DNA of 47,043 nt from Clostridiales bacterium UBA1770 (GCA_002315325.1 DCGU01000041.1:2580-49622), one strand, 5' to 3'. Shown: positions 27,675-36,511, numbered from the stretch's first letter. Numbers and translations are program-made. Notes: generated by a model from the sequence alone, not told the origin.

Positions 27675-28574
27675 TTACACGTTTAATGAAACATACGCAG
27701 CCAACGCTTCTTTCCAGTCCGGCAGGGGCGTGAACCCGTTTTGCACGAGTTTGGTTTTATCCAAGCGGCTGTTGAAGGGGCGTGCGGCCTTGGACAGGCC
27801 GTACTCCGCAGTGGTGACCGGGATAACGTTCACGTTCATACCGGCCCGTTTGAAAATCTCCACGGCGAAATCGTACCAGGAGATATAGCCGCCCTCATTG
27901 GTGGCGTGGTAATAGCCGTATTTATCCGTTTGGAGCATATCGACCAACAAGCGGGACAGGTCCGGCGTATAGGTCGGCGTGCCGACCTGGTCGCAAACCA
28001 CGCGGAGTGTATCGTGCGTTTTGCTGAGGTTCAGCATAGTCTTGACGAAGTTTTTGCCGTTGGGACCGAAGACCCAAGCGATACGGACGATGAAATAGTC
28101 CGTCAGCGTCTGTGCCACGGCACGCTCGCCTTCCAGCTTGGTTTGCCCGTAGTAGTTTTGCGGGGCGTAACTTTGGCAATCTGGCTGCCACGGCTCACTG
28201 CCCTGCCCGTCAAAAACGTAGTCGGTGGAGATATACGTCATCTTGGCGCCGATTGCCTTACAGGCGGCGGCAATATTGGCCGTACCCGTGACGTTAACGG
28301 CATAGACGATGGGTTTATTAGCCTCGTCCTCTGCGGCATCCACCGCCGTCCAAGCGGCGCAATGCACCACGACATCGGGATGCACACGCGAAAGCACGGC
28401 ATTAACGGCCGAAGCGTCGGTAATATCCAGTTTTTCATACGGCAGGGCGGCAATCTCGGGTGTGTTGGCACTGTCGGCAATATCACTGCCGACGGCGGTA
28501 AAACCGCGATTTTGCAGCTCCAGCATCACGTCGTGGCCGAGCTGGCCGTTCACACCGGCAACAAATACTGTCAT
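27675..28574 (-). CDS. rfbD: dTDP-4-dehydrorhamnose reductase
   Basis: 299 residues. The last step of dTDP-L-rhamnose synthesis. It has FVAGVNGQLGHDVM at the N-terminus, STDYVFDG, and YYGQTKLEGERAV with the catalytic Tyr and Lys. ATG at 28574 follows AGGA by 7-8 nt; the longer frame to 28610 would overlap rfbC. It sits next to rfbC and rfbA, in the usual C-D order. Confidence 0.95.
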   Translation of the reverse strand: MTVFVAGVNGQLGHDVMLELQNRGFTAVGSDIADSANTPEIAALPYEKLDITDASAVNAVLSRVHPDVVVHCAAWTAVDAAEDEANKPIVYAVNVTGTANIAAACKAIGAKMTYISTDYVFDGQGSEPWQPDCQSYAPQNYYGQTKLEGERAVAQTLTDYFIVRIAWVFGPNGKNFVKTMLNLSKTHDTLRVVCDQVGTPTYTPDLSRLLVDMLQTDKYGYYHATNEGGYISWYDFAVEIFKRAGMNVNVIPVTTAEYGLSKAARPFNSRLDKTKLVQNGFTPLPDWKEALAAYVSLNV

Positions 28575-28591
28575 ACGCTTTTCCTTTTGCA

Positions 28592-29143
28592 TCAGAACCG
28601 CATCCCGCACTCTTTGAGCGTGGGGTGCTTTTTATCTTTATCACTGAGTTCCACGGCACCGACGTCAGGCCATTCTACGGCCACGTCAGGGTCGTTCCAG
28701 GCGATACCGCCCTCATCCTCGGGGTGATAGAGCTCGTCGCATTTATAGGCAAATTCGGCGGTCTCCGACAGCACCACGAAGCCATGGGCAAAGCCGCGCG
28801 GAATCATGAACTGGCGATGGTTGTCACCGGACAGCAGCACGCCGACCCATTGACCATAGGTGTGGGAGTTGCCGCGCAGGTCGACGGCCACGTCGAACAC
28901 TTCACCGCGCAGCACGCGAACCAGCTTGGCCTGGGAATGTTGTTTTTGGAAATGAAGACCGCGCAAAACGCCGCGGTGGGAGGAAGATTGGTTATCCTGC
29001 ACGAAGGTATAATGCAAACCCGCTTCCTCAAAATCGGACTGCTTATACGTTTCCATAAAGTACCCGCGGCTGTCGCCGTAGGATTTGACGTCGATGATAT
29101 AGACGCCCTCGATTTTCGTGGGGGTAAAAGTAAAATTGCTCAT
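28592..29143 (-). CDS. rfbC: dTDP-4-dehydrorhamnose 3,5-epimerase
   Basis: 183 residues, normal length. The cupin-fold epimerase signature DNQSSSHRGVLRGLHFQ contains the catalytic His region, and GFAHGFVVLSE is the second conserved block. Its product is the substrate of RfbD. AAGGG lies 9-10 nt upstream of the ATG. Confidence 0.96.
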   Translation of the reverse strand: MSNFTFTPTKIEGVYIIDVKSYGDSRGYFMETYKQSDFEEAGLHYTFVQDNQSSSHRGVLRGLHFQKQHSQAKLVRVLRGEVFDVAVDLRGNSHTYGQWVGVLLSGDNHRQFMIPRGFAHGFVVLSETAEFAYKCDELYHPEDEGGIAWNDPDVAVEWPDVGAVELSDKDKKHPTLKECGMRF

Positions 29144-29177
29144 TCTTTTATGCCCTTATTTCGTGATTTTTTCGCCT

Positions 29178-30062
29178 TTAATAACGCACCTTGCCGTCGG
29201 CAACGGCCTTGAGGTGGGCACCGTAGGGAGATTTACCATAGCGGGCGGCGGATTCCAACAGTTTTTCCTTATCAATCCAGCCGTGGGTAAAGGCAATTTC
29301 CTCCGGGGCGGAAATGACGATACCCTGCCGTTTTTGCATCATCTGCACGAACTCGGCGGCCTCGACCAGGGAATCCATCGTGCCGGTATCCAACCAGGCA
29401 AAACCGCGGCCCAGGAGTTTGACGTCAAGTTTATCGGCGTTGAGATACATTTCGTTGAGCGTGGTGATTTCCAACTCGCCGCGGGCGGAAGGTTTGACCT
29501 CTTTGGCCATGGCGGACACGCCGGCGGGGTAGAAATACAGACCCGTGACAGCGTAGTTGGATTTGGGTTCTTTGGGTTTTTCCTCGATACTGGTGGCCTT
29601 ACCGTTTTCGTCAAAGGCAACGACGCCGAACCGCTCGGGGTCGCTGACGTAGTAGCCGAACACGGTGGCACGGCCCTGCTTGGCGCCGGCAACGGCATCG
29701 CGCATCAATGAACCAAGGCCGTTCCCATAGAAAATGTTATCGCCGAGGATCATAGCGCCCGCCTCGCCGCCGAGGAACTCCTCACCCAAGATAAAGGCCT
29801 GTGCCAATCCGTCGGGAGACGGTTGGACGCAATAGGACAATTTCACACCGAACTGGGAGCCGTCGCCCAGCAAATCGCGGAAGCGGGGCGTATCCGTTGG
29901 AGTGGAAATAATCAGGATATCGTTGATGCCGGCCAGCATCAGGGTGGAGAGCGGGTAGTAAATCATGGGTTTATCGTAGACGGGCAGCAGTTGTTTACTG
30001 GTGACCATCGTCAGGGGATACAAGCGCGTTCCGGCACCGCCGGCAAGAATGATACCTTTCAT
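29178..30062 (-). CDS. rfbA: Glucose-1-phosphate thymidylyltransferase
   Basis: 294 residues. It has LAGGAGTRLYPLT and SKQLLPVYDKPMIYYPLS, diagnostic of RmlA, plus GDNIFYG. It makes dTDP-glucose, the entry to dTDP-rhamnose. GGAGG lies 10 nt before ATG. First of the rfbA-rfbC-rfbD set; rfbB is at the far end of the locus. Confidence 0.97.
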   Translation of the reverse strand: MKGIILAGGAGTRLYPLTMVTSKQLLPVYDKPMIYYPLSTLMLAGINDILIISTPTDTPRFRDLLGDGSQFGVKLSYCVQPSPDGLAQAFILGEEFLGGEAGAMILGDNIFYGNGLGSLMRDAVAGAKQGRATVFGYYVSDPERFGVVAFDENGKATSIEEKPKEPKSNYAVTGLYFYPAGVSAMAKEVKPSARGELEITTLNEMYLNADKLDVKLLGRGFAWLDTGTMDSLVEAAEFVQMMQKRQGIVISAPEEIAFTHGWIDKEKLLESAARYGKSPYGAHLKAVADGKVRY

Positions 30063-30085
30063 TTGGCGTTGTCCTCCATCTCACG

Positions 30086-30832
30086 TTATTTTGTTATTGC
30101 CGCTTTTATTTTGTTATATAAAGCACGCATAAAAACCATTATCGGGGCCGTATAGGTCCAACCGCACGTATAGGTTAACACTCTAAAGTATTTTCTATAT
30201 TTATCAGCCAATTTTGCTTCACAGTCGAAAAACGACGACGTCATGTTGCCATTGGAAAGATGGGTTAGGTGTGCATCAAATACTTTAACCGGGAAATGAT
30301 GCAAATGGCATTGATAGCTGATATCAACGGCGTACAGGTGCCATCCATCGCACACAATCGGGTCAAACTGTACTACGTCAAACACTGCCTTATTGGCAGC
30401 AATCAAACACTCGTCCAATGACATAACGTTTTGCGTTGCGCCGGTTTGCAGCGTGTTGTAATAAAAATGGCCATCATCGATTCCCTGGCCCATTGATGAT
30501 ATCGTCCGGCCTCTCCCCGATATTACACTTGTTTTAACCTTGCCCGCTGTTCCCCATAGAGTATGCGGTTCTTCGACGCACAATTCATATATAGTTGCGA
30601 GCGCTCCGTCTTCAAAAACAATATCCTGGTGGCAAAAAACAATCACTTCGGAATGACACAGGGACTGCAGGGCGTAATTGTATGCCTGCGCTGCACAGGA
30701 ATATTGGGCACCGGTATTATCCAAACCGATGAAATGCAGCGCGACGTCATCGCTAAAACGTTCTGCGCTGACCCGCATTTCATTGTACATCTCAACGTTT
30801 GTATAAACTGATACAATATCAATATCTTTCAT
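30086..30832 (-). CDS. GT-A glycosyltransferase-like protein, paralogue of 23894-24706
   Basis: 248 residues with LDNTGAQYSCAAQAYNYAL and EVIVFCHQDIVF at 62-73. It has the same HQD-containing pattern and length class as the gene at 23894-24706, and both C-termini carry a TYTCGW or YPCGG motif before a basic helix. The start overlaps the upstream stop (ATGA). Sugar specificity is unknown. Confidence 0.78.
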   Translation of the reverse strand: MKDIDIVSVYTNVEMYNEMRVSAERFSDDVALHFIGLDNTGAQYSCAAQAYNYALQSLCHSEVIVFCHQDIVFEDGALATIYELCVEEPHTLWGTAGKVKTSVISGRGRTISSMGQGIDDGHFYYNTLQTGATQNVMSLDECLIAANKAVFDVVQFDPIVCDGWHLYAVDISYQCHLHHFPVKVFDAHLTHLSNGNMTSSFFDCEAKLADKYRKYFRVLTYTCGWTYTAPIMVFMRALYNKIKAAITK

Positions 30833-31806
30833 TTCGTATCTCTTCTTTGCGGTTTTAAAGCATATAGTAAATCACAAAAATAATAAAATTTACCACCGTA
30901 AAAATTGTTGTACGCGCCTTGTTTGTACAGGGTTCGAGTCGTCTTCACTCGGCACAAAACATTCTTCTGTTCCGTCAGTAACTGTTGACTCCAAAATTCT
31001 ATCTTGGCTGAGAGAAAAGCGTTTTGCGCGTCATTCATCTGTGTTCCGAATAACGTTTTTATTTGTTGCCAGGCCGTTTGTTGTCCAATCCTTGTTTGGT
31101 GCGTCCGACGCAACGTTTGGCAGCACTTTTTTATTTTGCTCGTTTTTTGTGCACCGACTACGTTATTATCATGTTGACGATATAAGGTCAGCGCATCCTC
31201 ACAAGCCATGACACCACGTAAAGAAGCTGCTTTCAAGGCAAGAAACGCATCGTGAAGCAAATATCCAACCGGCTTTTCCTCAACTGCAAATAAATTGCTT
31301 CGAAATGCCATGGTCGCGCCGGTTACCCAAAACGTGTGTAACAAAAACGACAGCCAATCAAATGACGGAGACGTCATTCCCGGGACTTTCGGCCTGGTTC
31401 CAAACAGTGTCATTTGCAAACTGTTGGAATCTTTATCTATCAAAACAGCGTCCGAAAAGACCAACTGCGCTTTTTCATTTTCCCCGAAAATCCGCAGAAT
31501 TGTTTCAGCCTTATTCGGGAGCCAAACGTCATCCTGATCGCAGCTGAAGATAAGGTCGCCGGAGCATTTGGAAAAAACGTACCAAAAATTACCGACGACG
31601 CCGTGGTCCGCATTATCCGTGTAAATATGATACGGCACGGTGCTTTTGGATAGGATTGACCCCATTATTGCAACCGTATCGTCCGTGGACCCATCGTCAC
31701 TGATGACAATCTCGTCCGGCAGTACCGTCTGCGCCAAAATACTATTCAATTGTTCGGCAACGTATTTGGCACCGTTGTAGGTACACATTCCGACACTGTA
31801 CGTCAT
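30829..31806 (-). CDS. GT2 glycosyltransferase
   Basis: 325 residues: SVGMCTYNGAKYVAEQLNSIL, ISDDGSTDDT at about 35-44 and SCDQDDVWLPNK with the metal-binding DQDD. This subgroup often includes rhamnosyltransferases of O-antigen and capsule clusters, and rfbA is two genes downstream; the link is inference. The C-terminus is basic. Confidence 0.87.
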   Translation of the reverse strand: MTYSVGMCTYNGAKYVAEQLNSILAQTVLPDEIVISDDGSTDDTVAIMGSILSKSTVPYHIYTDNADHGVVGNFWYVFSKCSGDLIFSCDQDDVWLPNKAETILRIFGENEKAQLVFSDAVLIDKDSNSLQMTLFGTRPKVPGMTSPSFDWLSFLLHTFWVTGATMAFRSNLFAVEEKPVGYLLHDAFLALKAASLRGVMACEDALTLYRQHDNNVVGAQKTSKIKKCCQTLRRTHQTRIGQQTAWQQIKTLFGTQMNDAQNAFLSAKIEFWSQQLLTEQKNVLCRVKTTRTLYKQGAYNNFYGGKFYYFCDLLYALKPQRRDTK

Positions 31807-31832
31807 TTTTTTACCAAACCCAAAGCTCGTCT

Positions 31833-32768
31833 TTATTTTTTAATTACTTTCAAAATCTTGCGTGCCAAACCCAGCGCACGGTTGTAATTATCCCAATACC
31901 CAATGCAAAGCCGGTCTATGAATCGGGCCTGCGGCACCTTACCGGTTTCGTCGGCAAAATGCATACGGTAGGCGAACATCGTATAAATGCGGTCGCCCAT
32001 GGGGCCTTCGCCCTTCATCTTTTCGGCAACCTCGCGTATGGAGGCGATCATTTGCGTATGATCCTCCGAGCAGTTCGTGCCGGTAAAGATATGATGGTAC
32101 AAAAAGCGGTGATTGGCCACGGCAATGAAACCGTCCTTCACTGTGCCCATTAGGAACCACAGGAAAGAATCGTCGGCACCGTTGTTATGCAGGACCTTTG
32201 TCATCCAAGGCTGAGGGATCGCAGAGCGGCGCATCAGCACCATACCGGGGGAGACGATATAATTCCCGCGGTGGGGATATACCATATAATGCGTTGCCAG
32301 CGACTGGGACAAATAGAATTTATAGATGCGGCGTTGACGACCGGGGGAAACCCATCTACCGTTGCAAATCGCCAACGTGGCCTTTTTCTTTTTTTGCAGG
32401 GCGCGGTACTGCGACACGAAATAATTGTCCGCAATCCAGTCGTCTTGGTCCAGCATGGTGATAAACTCACCCCGGCAAGCCGTAACGCCGTCAATACGCG
32501 CCTGATGGATGCCGGTATTCTTTTCATGCAGCACCAAGCGGCAATCCGACAAATTCTGCAGCCGCGCATCGTTTTGTACGGCCTCGTTATCTGCGGGATA
32601 ATCGTTGACCAAAACCAATTCCAGGGGCAAGTCGATACCGGCCGCCTTGAGCGCGGCGCGATTTTTTGCCAAGATGGCCAAAATGGAATCGAGATGGCAT
32701 ATTCCTTTGTACAGCGGGACTATCAGGCTGAAGCCGCCGCCCGCATTCATTGCTTTATCCAATTCCAT
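31833..32768 (-). CDS. GT2 glycosyltransferase
   Basis: 311 residues with SLIVPLYKGICHLDSIL, LVLVNDYPADN in place of the usual DDGS, and MLDQDDWIADNYF carrying DQDD. The second acidic pair lies in GADDSFLWF. The NDYP variant sets it apart from the other GT2 enzymes in the locus. AGGTG lies upstream of the ATG. The C-terminus is basic with no membrane helix. Confidence 0.85.
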   Translation of the reverse strand: MELDKAMNAGGGFSLIVPLYKGICHLDSILAILAKNRAALKAAGIDLPLELVLVNDYPADNEAVQNDARLQNLSDCRLVLHEKNTGIHQARIDGVTACRGEFITMLDQDDWIADNYFVSQYRALQKKKKATLAICNGRWVSPGRQRRIYKFYLSQSLATHYMVYPHRGNYIVSPGMVLMRRSAIPQPWMTKVLHNNGADDSFLWFLMGTVKDGFIAVANHRFLYHHIFTGTNCSEDHTQMIASIREVAEKMKGEGPMGDRIYTMFAYRMHFADETGKVPQARFIDRLCIGYWDNYNRALGLARKILKVIKK

Positions 32769-32790
32769 TCCGTCTTTACACCTTTTCGTT

Positions 32791-33699
32791 TTATTTCAAT
32801 TTCGAAAAACGGCCGTATTTTGCCGTCCAGCAACAGGCCAGCAGCACGCCCGGCAGAAACGCTGCCGCATACAGGGGGCGCAGTTCCTTGGCCAACCGTG
32901 TTCGGCCGTACTTGATTTTATGGGCATACACGGCTACCGCCGCGTAGTACAATGCATATTTACAACGCTGCACGAACTTGACGTCCTTTGTCATATACGC
33001 CAGCGCGTGTTCCATTGTGCCGCAGGGGCACAGCAGCCGCAGTTTGCGTCCGGCCTTGGTCAGGCCGTCCTCACGGTATTCACACAGGTAAATGCCGCGC
33101 GGGATAAATATCATTTGATGACCGGCACGGCTCATGGCGTGCCACACCACGGATTCCGACATAAAGCGCTCGCCGGGGAATTCCGGAAAGGGGTGCTGCC
33201 GCAAAATGGCGGTGACCCAAACCTCAGCATTATCCCCCCACACGCCGCGATTGACGCGCATGTTGACGAAGGAATCTTTTTCCGGGGCGGCGGACGGATA
33301 CGGGCAACCGACGACTTGGCCGTCCATATAGCATTTATAATAACTGAGCCCGCAAAGCGATGCATCGGCGCCGTACCGCTGCCAGTCGGTTACAATCGTT
33401 TCCACGGCGTCGGGTGTGAGCACGTCGTCGCTGTCCACGATAAAGGTTAATTCCTCGGCAATGGACTGCAGACCAACGTTCAGCGCGGTATGTTTCCCAC
33501 CATTGGGCTTTTTCAAATAGACGATATTGAACGCATCCTGTCCGAACGCGGCAACGACGTCGGCAGTATTGTCGGCACTGCCGTCGTCCACGATATACCA
33601 GGTAAAATCGCGGGACGTTTGCGACAGGAGCGATTGATACAGGGCCGGCAGCAAATGCGCGCGATTATAACTGGGGGTTAAAATAGCAACTGTTTTCAT
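32791..33699 (-). CDS. GT2 glycosyltransferase
   Basis: 302 residues: AILTPSYNRAHLLPALYQSLL, YIVDDGSADNT and TFIVDSDDVLTPDAV. The start overlaps the upstream GT4 stop as ATGA, which favours ATG at 33699 over GTG at 33711. The enzyme resembles the GT2 group that often extends branches in capsule clusters, but its sugar cannot be told. Confidence 0.87.
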   Translation of the reverse strand: MKTVAILTPSYNRAHLLPALYQSLLSQTSRDFTWYIVDDGSADNTADVVAAFGQDAFNIVYLKKPNGGKHTALNVGLQSIAEELTFIVDSDDVLTPDAVETIVTDWQRYGADASLCGLSYYKCYMDGQVVGCPYPSAAPEKDSFVNMRVNRGVWGDNAEVWVTAILRQHPFPEFPGERFMSESVVWHAMSRAGHQMIFIPRGIYLCEYREDGLTKAGRKLRLLCPCGTMEHALAYMTKDVKFVQRCKYALYYAAVAVYAHKIKYGRTRLAKELRPLYAAAFLPGVLLACCWTAKYGRFSKLK

Positions 33700-34763
33700 T
33701 TTGTAACACACTGTGCATAGCTTTGGAGCACAGCACCCTTATATTTATCCGAATCGTTCCATGCGGCGGCCTTTTCCATTTGTTTTTGGGAAAGAGACGC
33801 GCGGAGAGACGGGTCGGTAATAATCGAATAGAGTTTATCGGCAAGATCGGCATTGTCGTCCGACAAGAAGCCGTTCTCCCCGTTTGTGACAAGAACCTTC
33901 AGGCCGTCCACAGGCGTGGACACGATGGGGGTGCCCAGAACCATAGCCTCCAGGGCGCACATCGGCGTGCCCTCCCACAGGGACGTCATGACCATTGCCT
34001 TGGCGTCATGCACGATTTTCAGGGGATTGGATTGGAAGCCCAGGAAGGTGACGTTATCGGTTAAGTTGAGCGATGAGGCCTTAGCGCGGACCTCGTCGTC
34101 CATTTCCCCGGAGCCGACAATCGCAATCTTGACGTCGGGCTTTTTCTGTGCCAAGAGGGTGCATACGTCCAACAGGCGCAGGGGGTTCTTTTGGGCCGTC
34201 AGGCGGCCGCAAAAGACGACGTCGTAATCGTAGGCGTTGGTATCCCGCGCCATGCGGGACAGGATTTCGTTGGGGTTGACGACGTTATACAAGACGCTGC
34301 TTTTGGCGGCGAATTTATCACGATAGGTATAGCCGTTATAGGCGGATTCGGACACCCAAAAGATATGGGATGCTTTGCGTGCCGCAACGGCATAAGCGAT
34401 GCCCTTGAGGGACAGGCGCCCTGCAAATGGGTTATTATTATGTACGTGCGAAATAAGCGGGATTTTGCCGCAGGCAAGGGCGGCGATAAGGCTCGCGCGC
34501 ATATCGTGAGCGTGGATGATATCCGGCTGATATTCGCGGATGGCGCGTTTGACCTCGGCAACGGAAAGTTTTTGCAGCGGGATAAAGCGAATCCCCCGTT
34601 CGGCAAGTGCCTGTGAGATCTGGCCATCAGGGCTGCAGTAGGCGGCCCGGCAGGGGGCGGGAGCGTCGGCAGACGGCGCAGTGGTCATTTGGATGATTTG
34701 GCAGACCACGTTTTCGGCGCCGGAGTAGCGATTACTGGCAAGCAAATGCAATACCGTCGTCAT
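33696..34763 (-). CDS. GT4 glycosyltransferase
   Basis: 355-residue GT-B enzyme. The N-terminal domain has HLLASNRYSGAENVV and HAHDMRASL. The C-terminal donor domain has FCGRLTAQKNP and EGTPMCALEAMVLGTPIVS, the EX7E region of family GT4. The mechanism is retaining. AAGGAGG 4 nt before ATG is the strongest ribosome site in the locus, and a 427 bp gap precedes it. It may be a second entry point for transcription. Confidence 0.9.
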   Translation of the reverse strand: MTTVLHLLASNRYSGAENVVCQIIQMTTAPSADAPAPCRAAYCSPDGQISQALAERGIRFIPLQKLSVAEVKRAIREYQPDIIHAHDMRASLIAALACGKIPLISHVHNNNPFAGRLSLKGIAYAVAARKASHIFWVSESAYNGYTYRDKFAAKSSVLYNVVNPNEILSRMARDTNAYDYDVVFCGRLTAQKNPLRLLDVCTLLAQKKPDVKIAIVGSGEMDDEVRAKASSLNLTDNVTFLGFQSNPLKIVHDAKAMVMTSLWEGTPMCALEAMVLGTPIVSTPVDGLKVLVTNGENGFLSDDNADLADKLYSIITDPSLRASLSQKQMEKAAAWNDSDKYKGAVLQSYAQCVTK

Positions 34764-34896
34764 ACTTCCTCCTTTTTACCCTTCTGTAAAATGCACAGAC
34801 CGTACAAAACAATTTGACTTTCTATATCAGCACAACATTGTTTATTGCATTCTAATCATTTATCAAGCTAAGAATTTTCGTTTTCTTTTTTGGATG

Positions 34897-34920
34897 ATTT
34901 TTGAACGGTCGTTCAAAAAT
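34897..34920. promoter_or_regulatory. Palindrome GAAC-GGTC-GTTC, possible operator
   Basis: An 11 bp perfect inverted repeat with a 2-base centre, containing GAAC-N4-GTTC. That is the core of the Gram-positive LexA (DinR) box, although the inner bases fit only partly. A second GAAC-TATC-GTTC is at 35077-35088. Both lie in the 34764-35190 gap, which otherwise shows only AT-rich sequence and no credible gene. Confidence 0.4.
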
Positions 34921-35076
34921 TCCATTTTGTTAAAAGTTTTGTACTATGAACAAAAACACTCGACTGCCGTACGTCGGTACGGCGACGCTCGGTTATTTGT
35001 CCATTCTGCACTATTTTCCATTTGGCTAAAGTTTTGCAGGACGCGGGCAAAAAACGATTTATATTTTTATGTTTTT

Positions 35077-35088
35077 GAACTATCGTTC
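35077..35088. promoter_or_regulatory. Second GAAC-N4-GTTC palindrome
   Basis: GAAC-TATC-GTTC, about 174 bp from the first copy and in the same gap between the two GT4 genes. Possible repressor site or part of a repeat element. Confidence 0.35.
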
Positions 35089-35190
35089 AGCAAACAATCT
35101 AAGGTTCGTTTTTTGCCTTTGGGGGCCGGCTACTTCAACGTACATTCTGTGTGCTTTTTATTTGGCCGGTTCCCTTCTGCAAAGTGTCTT

Positions 35191-36309
35191 TTATTTTTCC
35201 GATTTAATTACGTCTAAAATTGTTCTATTGATTTTATCCGCATCGAAGTGCTTGCGGGCGAAGCGGGCGGCGTTGGCGCCGAGCGTGGTGAAGAGGTCCG
35301 GGTGCTCCAGCAGGTAGATGCAGCGCTCGGCGAGCGCCTCGGCGTCACGAACGGGGACGAGGTAGCCGTTGATGCCGTTTTCCACGGTGTCGCGGCAGCC
35401 GACGTTATCGGTAGTGATAACGGGACGACCGCAGGATTGGGCCTCCATAATCGTCATAGGCAATCCCTCGCGGTAATAGCTGGGGAGCACGATACAGGAC
35501 GATTCATACAAATAGGGTCTGACGTCGCGGGTGTAGCCGAGATATTCGATCTCCCCTGCGTCAATAAATTCTTGGATATCCGTCTGCTTGACGGTGAATT
35601 CCTCGCCGAGGTAGCGGAAGCGAGCTTCCGGGTGCGCTTTACGTACGATGCGTGCGGCACGGCAGTATTCAAAGATGCCCTTGGTTGCCACCATGCGGGC
35701 AATCATCAAAAAGGTATGCGTATCGGTCACGGGCTGTGCGGGGTAGTCGTTCACAACGACGCCGATGCCGCAGACACGTTTACACTGTGCGGGTTTGACG
35801 AGTTTTTTTGCCGTGAACATGGCCTCGTCGTCACGGTTGAGGAAGAAGACGTTCTTTGTGCGGCGGAAAGCATTACGATAGAGCATGCAGACGGCCGTGC
35901 GGATGAGCTTCCATTTCAGCCCCGTGTTGACGAAGACGTCACCGGCACCCTCCACCATGGCGTAGACGTTCTTGACGCCCGCCCGCCGCGCTGCTATACC
36001 GCCCAGCATATTGGGCGTGGCCTGGAAGGTGAAGACGATATCCGGGGAAAGAGATTTGATCAGTTTGGTATATTTGCGCAGCAGGGACAGGACCGTGAAG
36101 GGGTTGGTGTTTCGGTTATCGCCCTGCAGGCAATAGAACGTGACGCCGAGAGATTCGACCTCGTCGCGACGTTCGTCGTTCAGGCACAGGACGGAGACGT
36201 TATAGCCGTCCTGCCGCAAAGCGGAGATCAGCCCGCGGCGGAAATTGAGCACAGTGACGGTACGTCCGCATATCAAAAGGATGTTTTTCGTAGATTTATC
36301 GTTTGGCAT
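35191..36309 (-). CDS. GT4 glycosyltransferase, first gene of the polysaccharide locus
   Basis: 372-residue GT-B enzyme: LLICGRTVTVLNFRRGLI at the N-terminus, FTFQATPNMLGGIAARRAGV, and the donor motif EGLPMTIMEAQSCGRPVITT with NGYLVP after it. The layout resembles GT4 enzymes that add an early sugar to the lipid-linked primer (PglA-like), but no priming transferase is present in the window. ATG at 36309 has GGTG 6-7 nt upstream; ATG at 36324 has none. The promoter at 36353-36381 lies just upstream. Confidence 0.9.
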   Translation of the reverse strand: MPNDKSTKNILLICGRTVTVLNFRRGLISALRQDGYNVSVLCLNDERRDEVESLGVTFYCLQGDNRNTNPFTVLSLLRKYTKLIKSLSPDIVFTFQATPNMLGGIAARRAGVKNVYAMVEGAGDVFVNTGLKWKLIRTAVCMLYRNAFRRTKNVFFLNRDDEAMFTAKKLVKPAQCKRVCGIGVVVNDYPAQPVTDTHTFLMIARMVATKGIFEYCRAARIVRKAHPEARFRYLGEEFTVKQTDIQEFIDAGEIEYLGYTRDVRPYLYESSCIVLPSYYREGLPMTIMEAQSCGRPVITTDNVGCRDTVENGINGYLVPVRDAEALAERCIYLLEHPDLFTTLGANAARFARKHFDADKINRTILDVIKSEK

Positions 36310-36352
36310 ATAGTTCACCAGCATAGCAAAAATGGTATATATATTCTATTAT

Positions 36353-36381
36353 ATTATACTATAGATGAGGAAGATATTCAA
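36353..36381 (-). promoter_or_regulatory. Promoter for the polysaccharide operon
   Basis: On the minus strand, TTGAAT (36381-36376) and TATAAT (36358-36353) are 17 bp apart, ~45 bp before the first GT4 start. All genes from here to rfbB run the same way with short gaps or overlaps. A 13 bp inverted repeat (36380-36392 with 36403-36415, one wobble) abuts the -35 element and could be an operator. Confidence 0.65.
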
Positions 36382-36417
36382 GTGAAATATTCCAAGCACA
36401 GAGAATATTTCGCTTAA

Positions 36418-36504
36418 ATGATGTTTGCCCTACGGGCAAGTGATGTTGTGCCTTTGCACAATGATGTTGCCGCGCAGCGGCAGTGATGTGTTCCCTGCGG
36501 GAAC
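36418..36504. repeat. Tandem array of four spaced mini-palindromes (TGATGT spacer)
   Basis: Four units of about 22 bp. Each is TGATGT plus a different short palindrome: TTGCCC-TAC-GGGCAA (36425-36439), TGTGC-CTTT-GCACA (36447-36460), TGCCGC-GCA-GCGGCA (36468-36482) and GTTCCC-TGC-GGGAAC (36490-36504). Spacers are conserved and stems are not. It leads directly into a terminator hairpin. Confidence 0.9.
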
Positions 36505-36511
36505 GTTGAGG

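Noticed and set aside
34894..35217. 107-codon plus-strand ORF between the GT4 genes
   Set aside because: Phe/Ser/Lys-rich composition, overlaps the GT4 coding end, starts inside a palindrome, no domain.
35248..36417. 389-codon open frame opposite the first GT4 gene
   Set aside because: Shadow of a gene with clear GT4 motifs; it also crosses the promoter region.
36418..36504. Possible CRISPR array
   Set aside because: The constant parts are only 6-7 bp, the variable parts are palindromes of 14-15 bp, and there are no cas genes.
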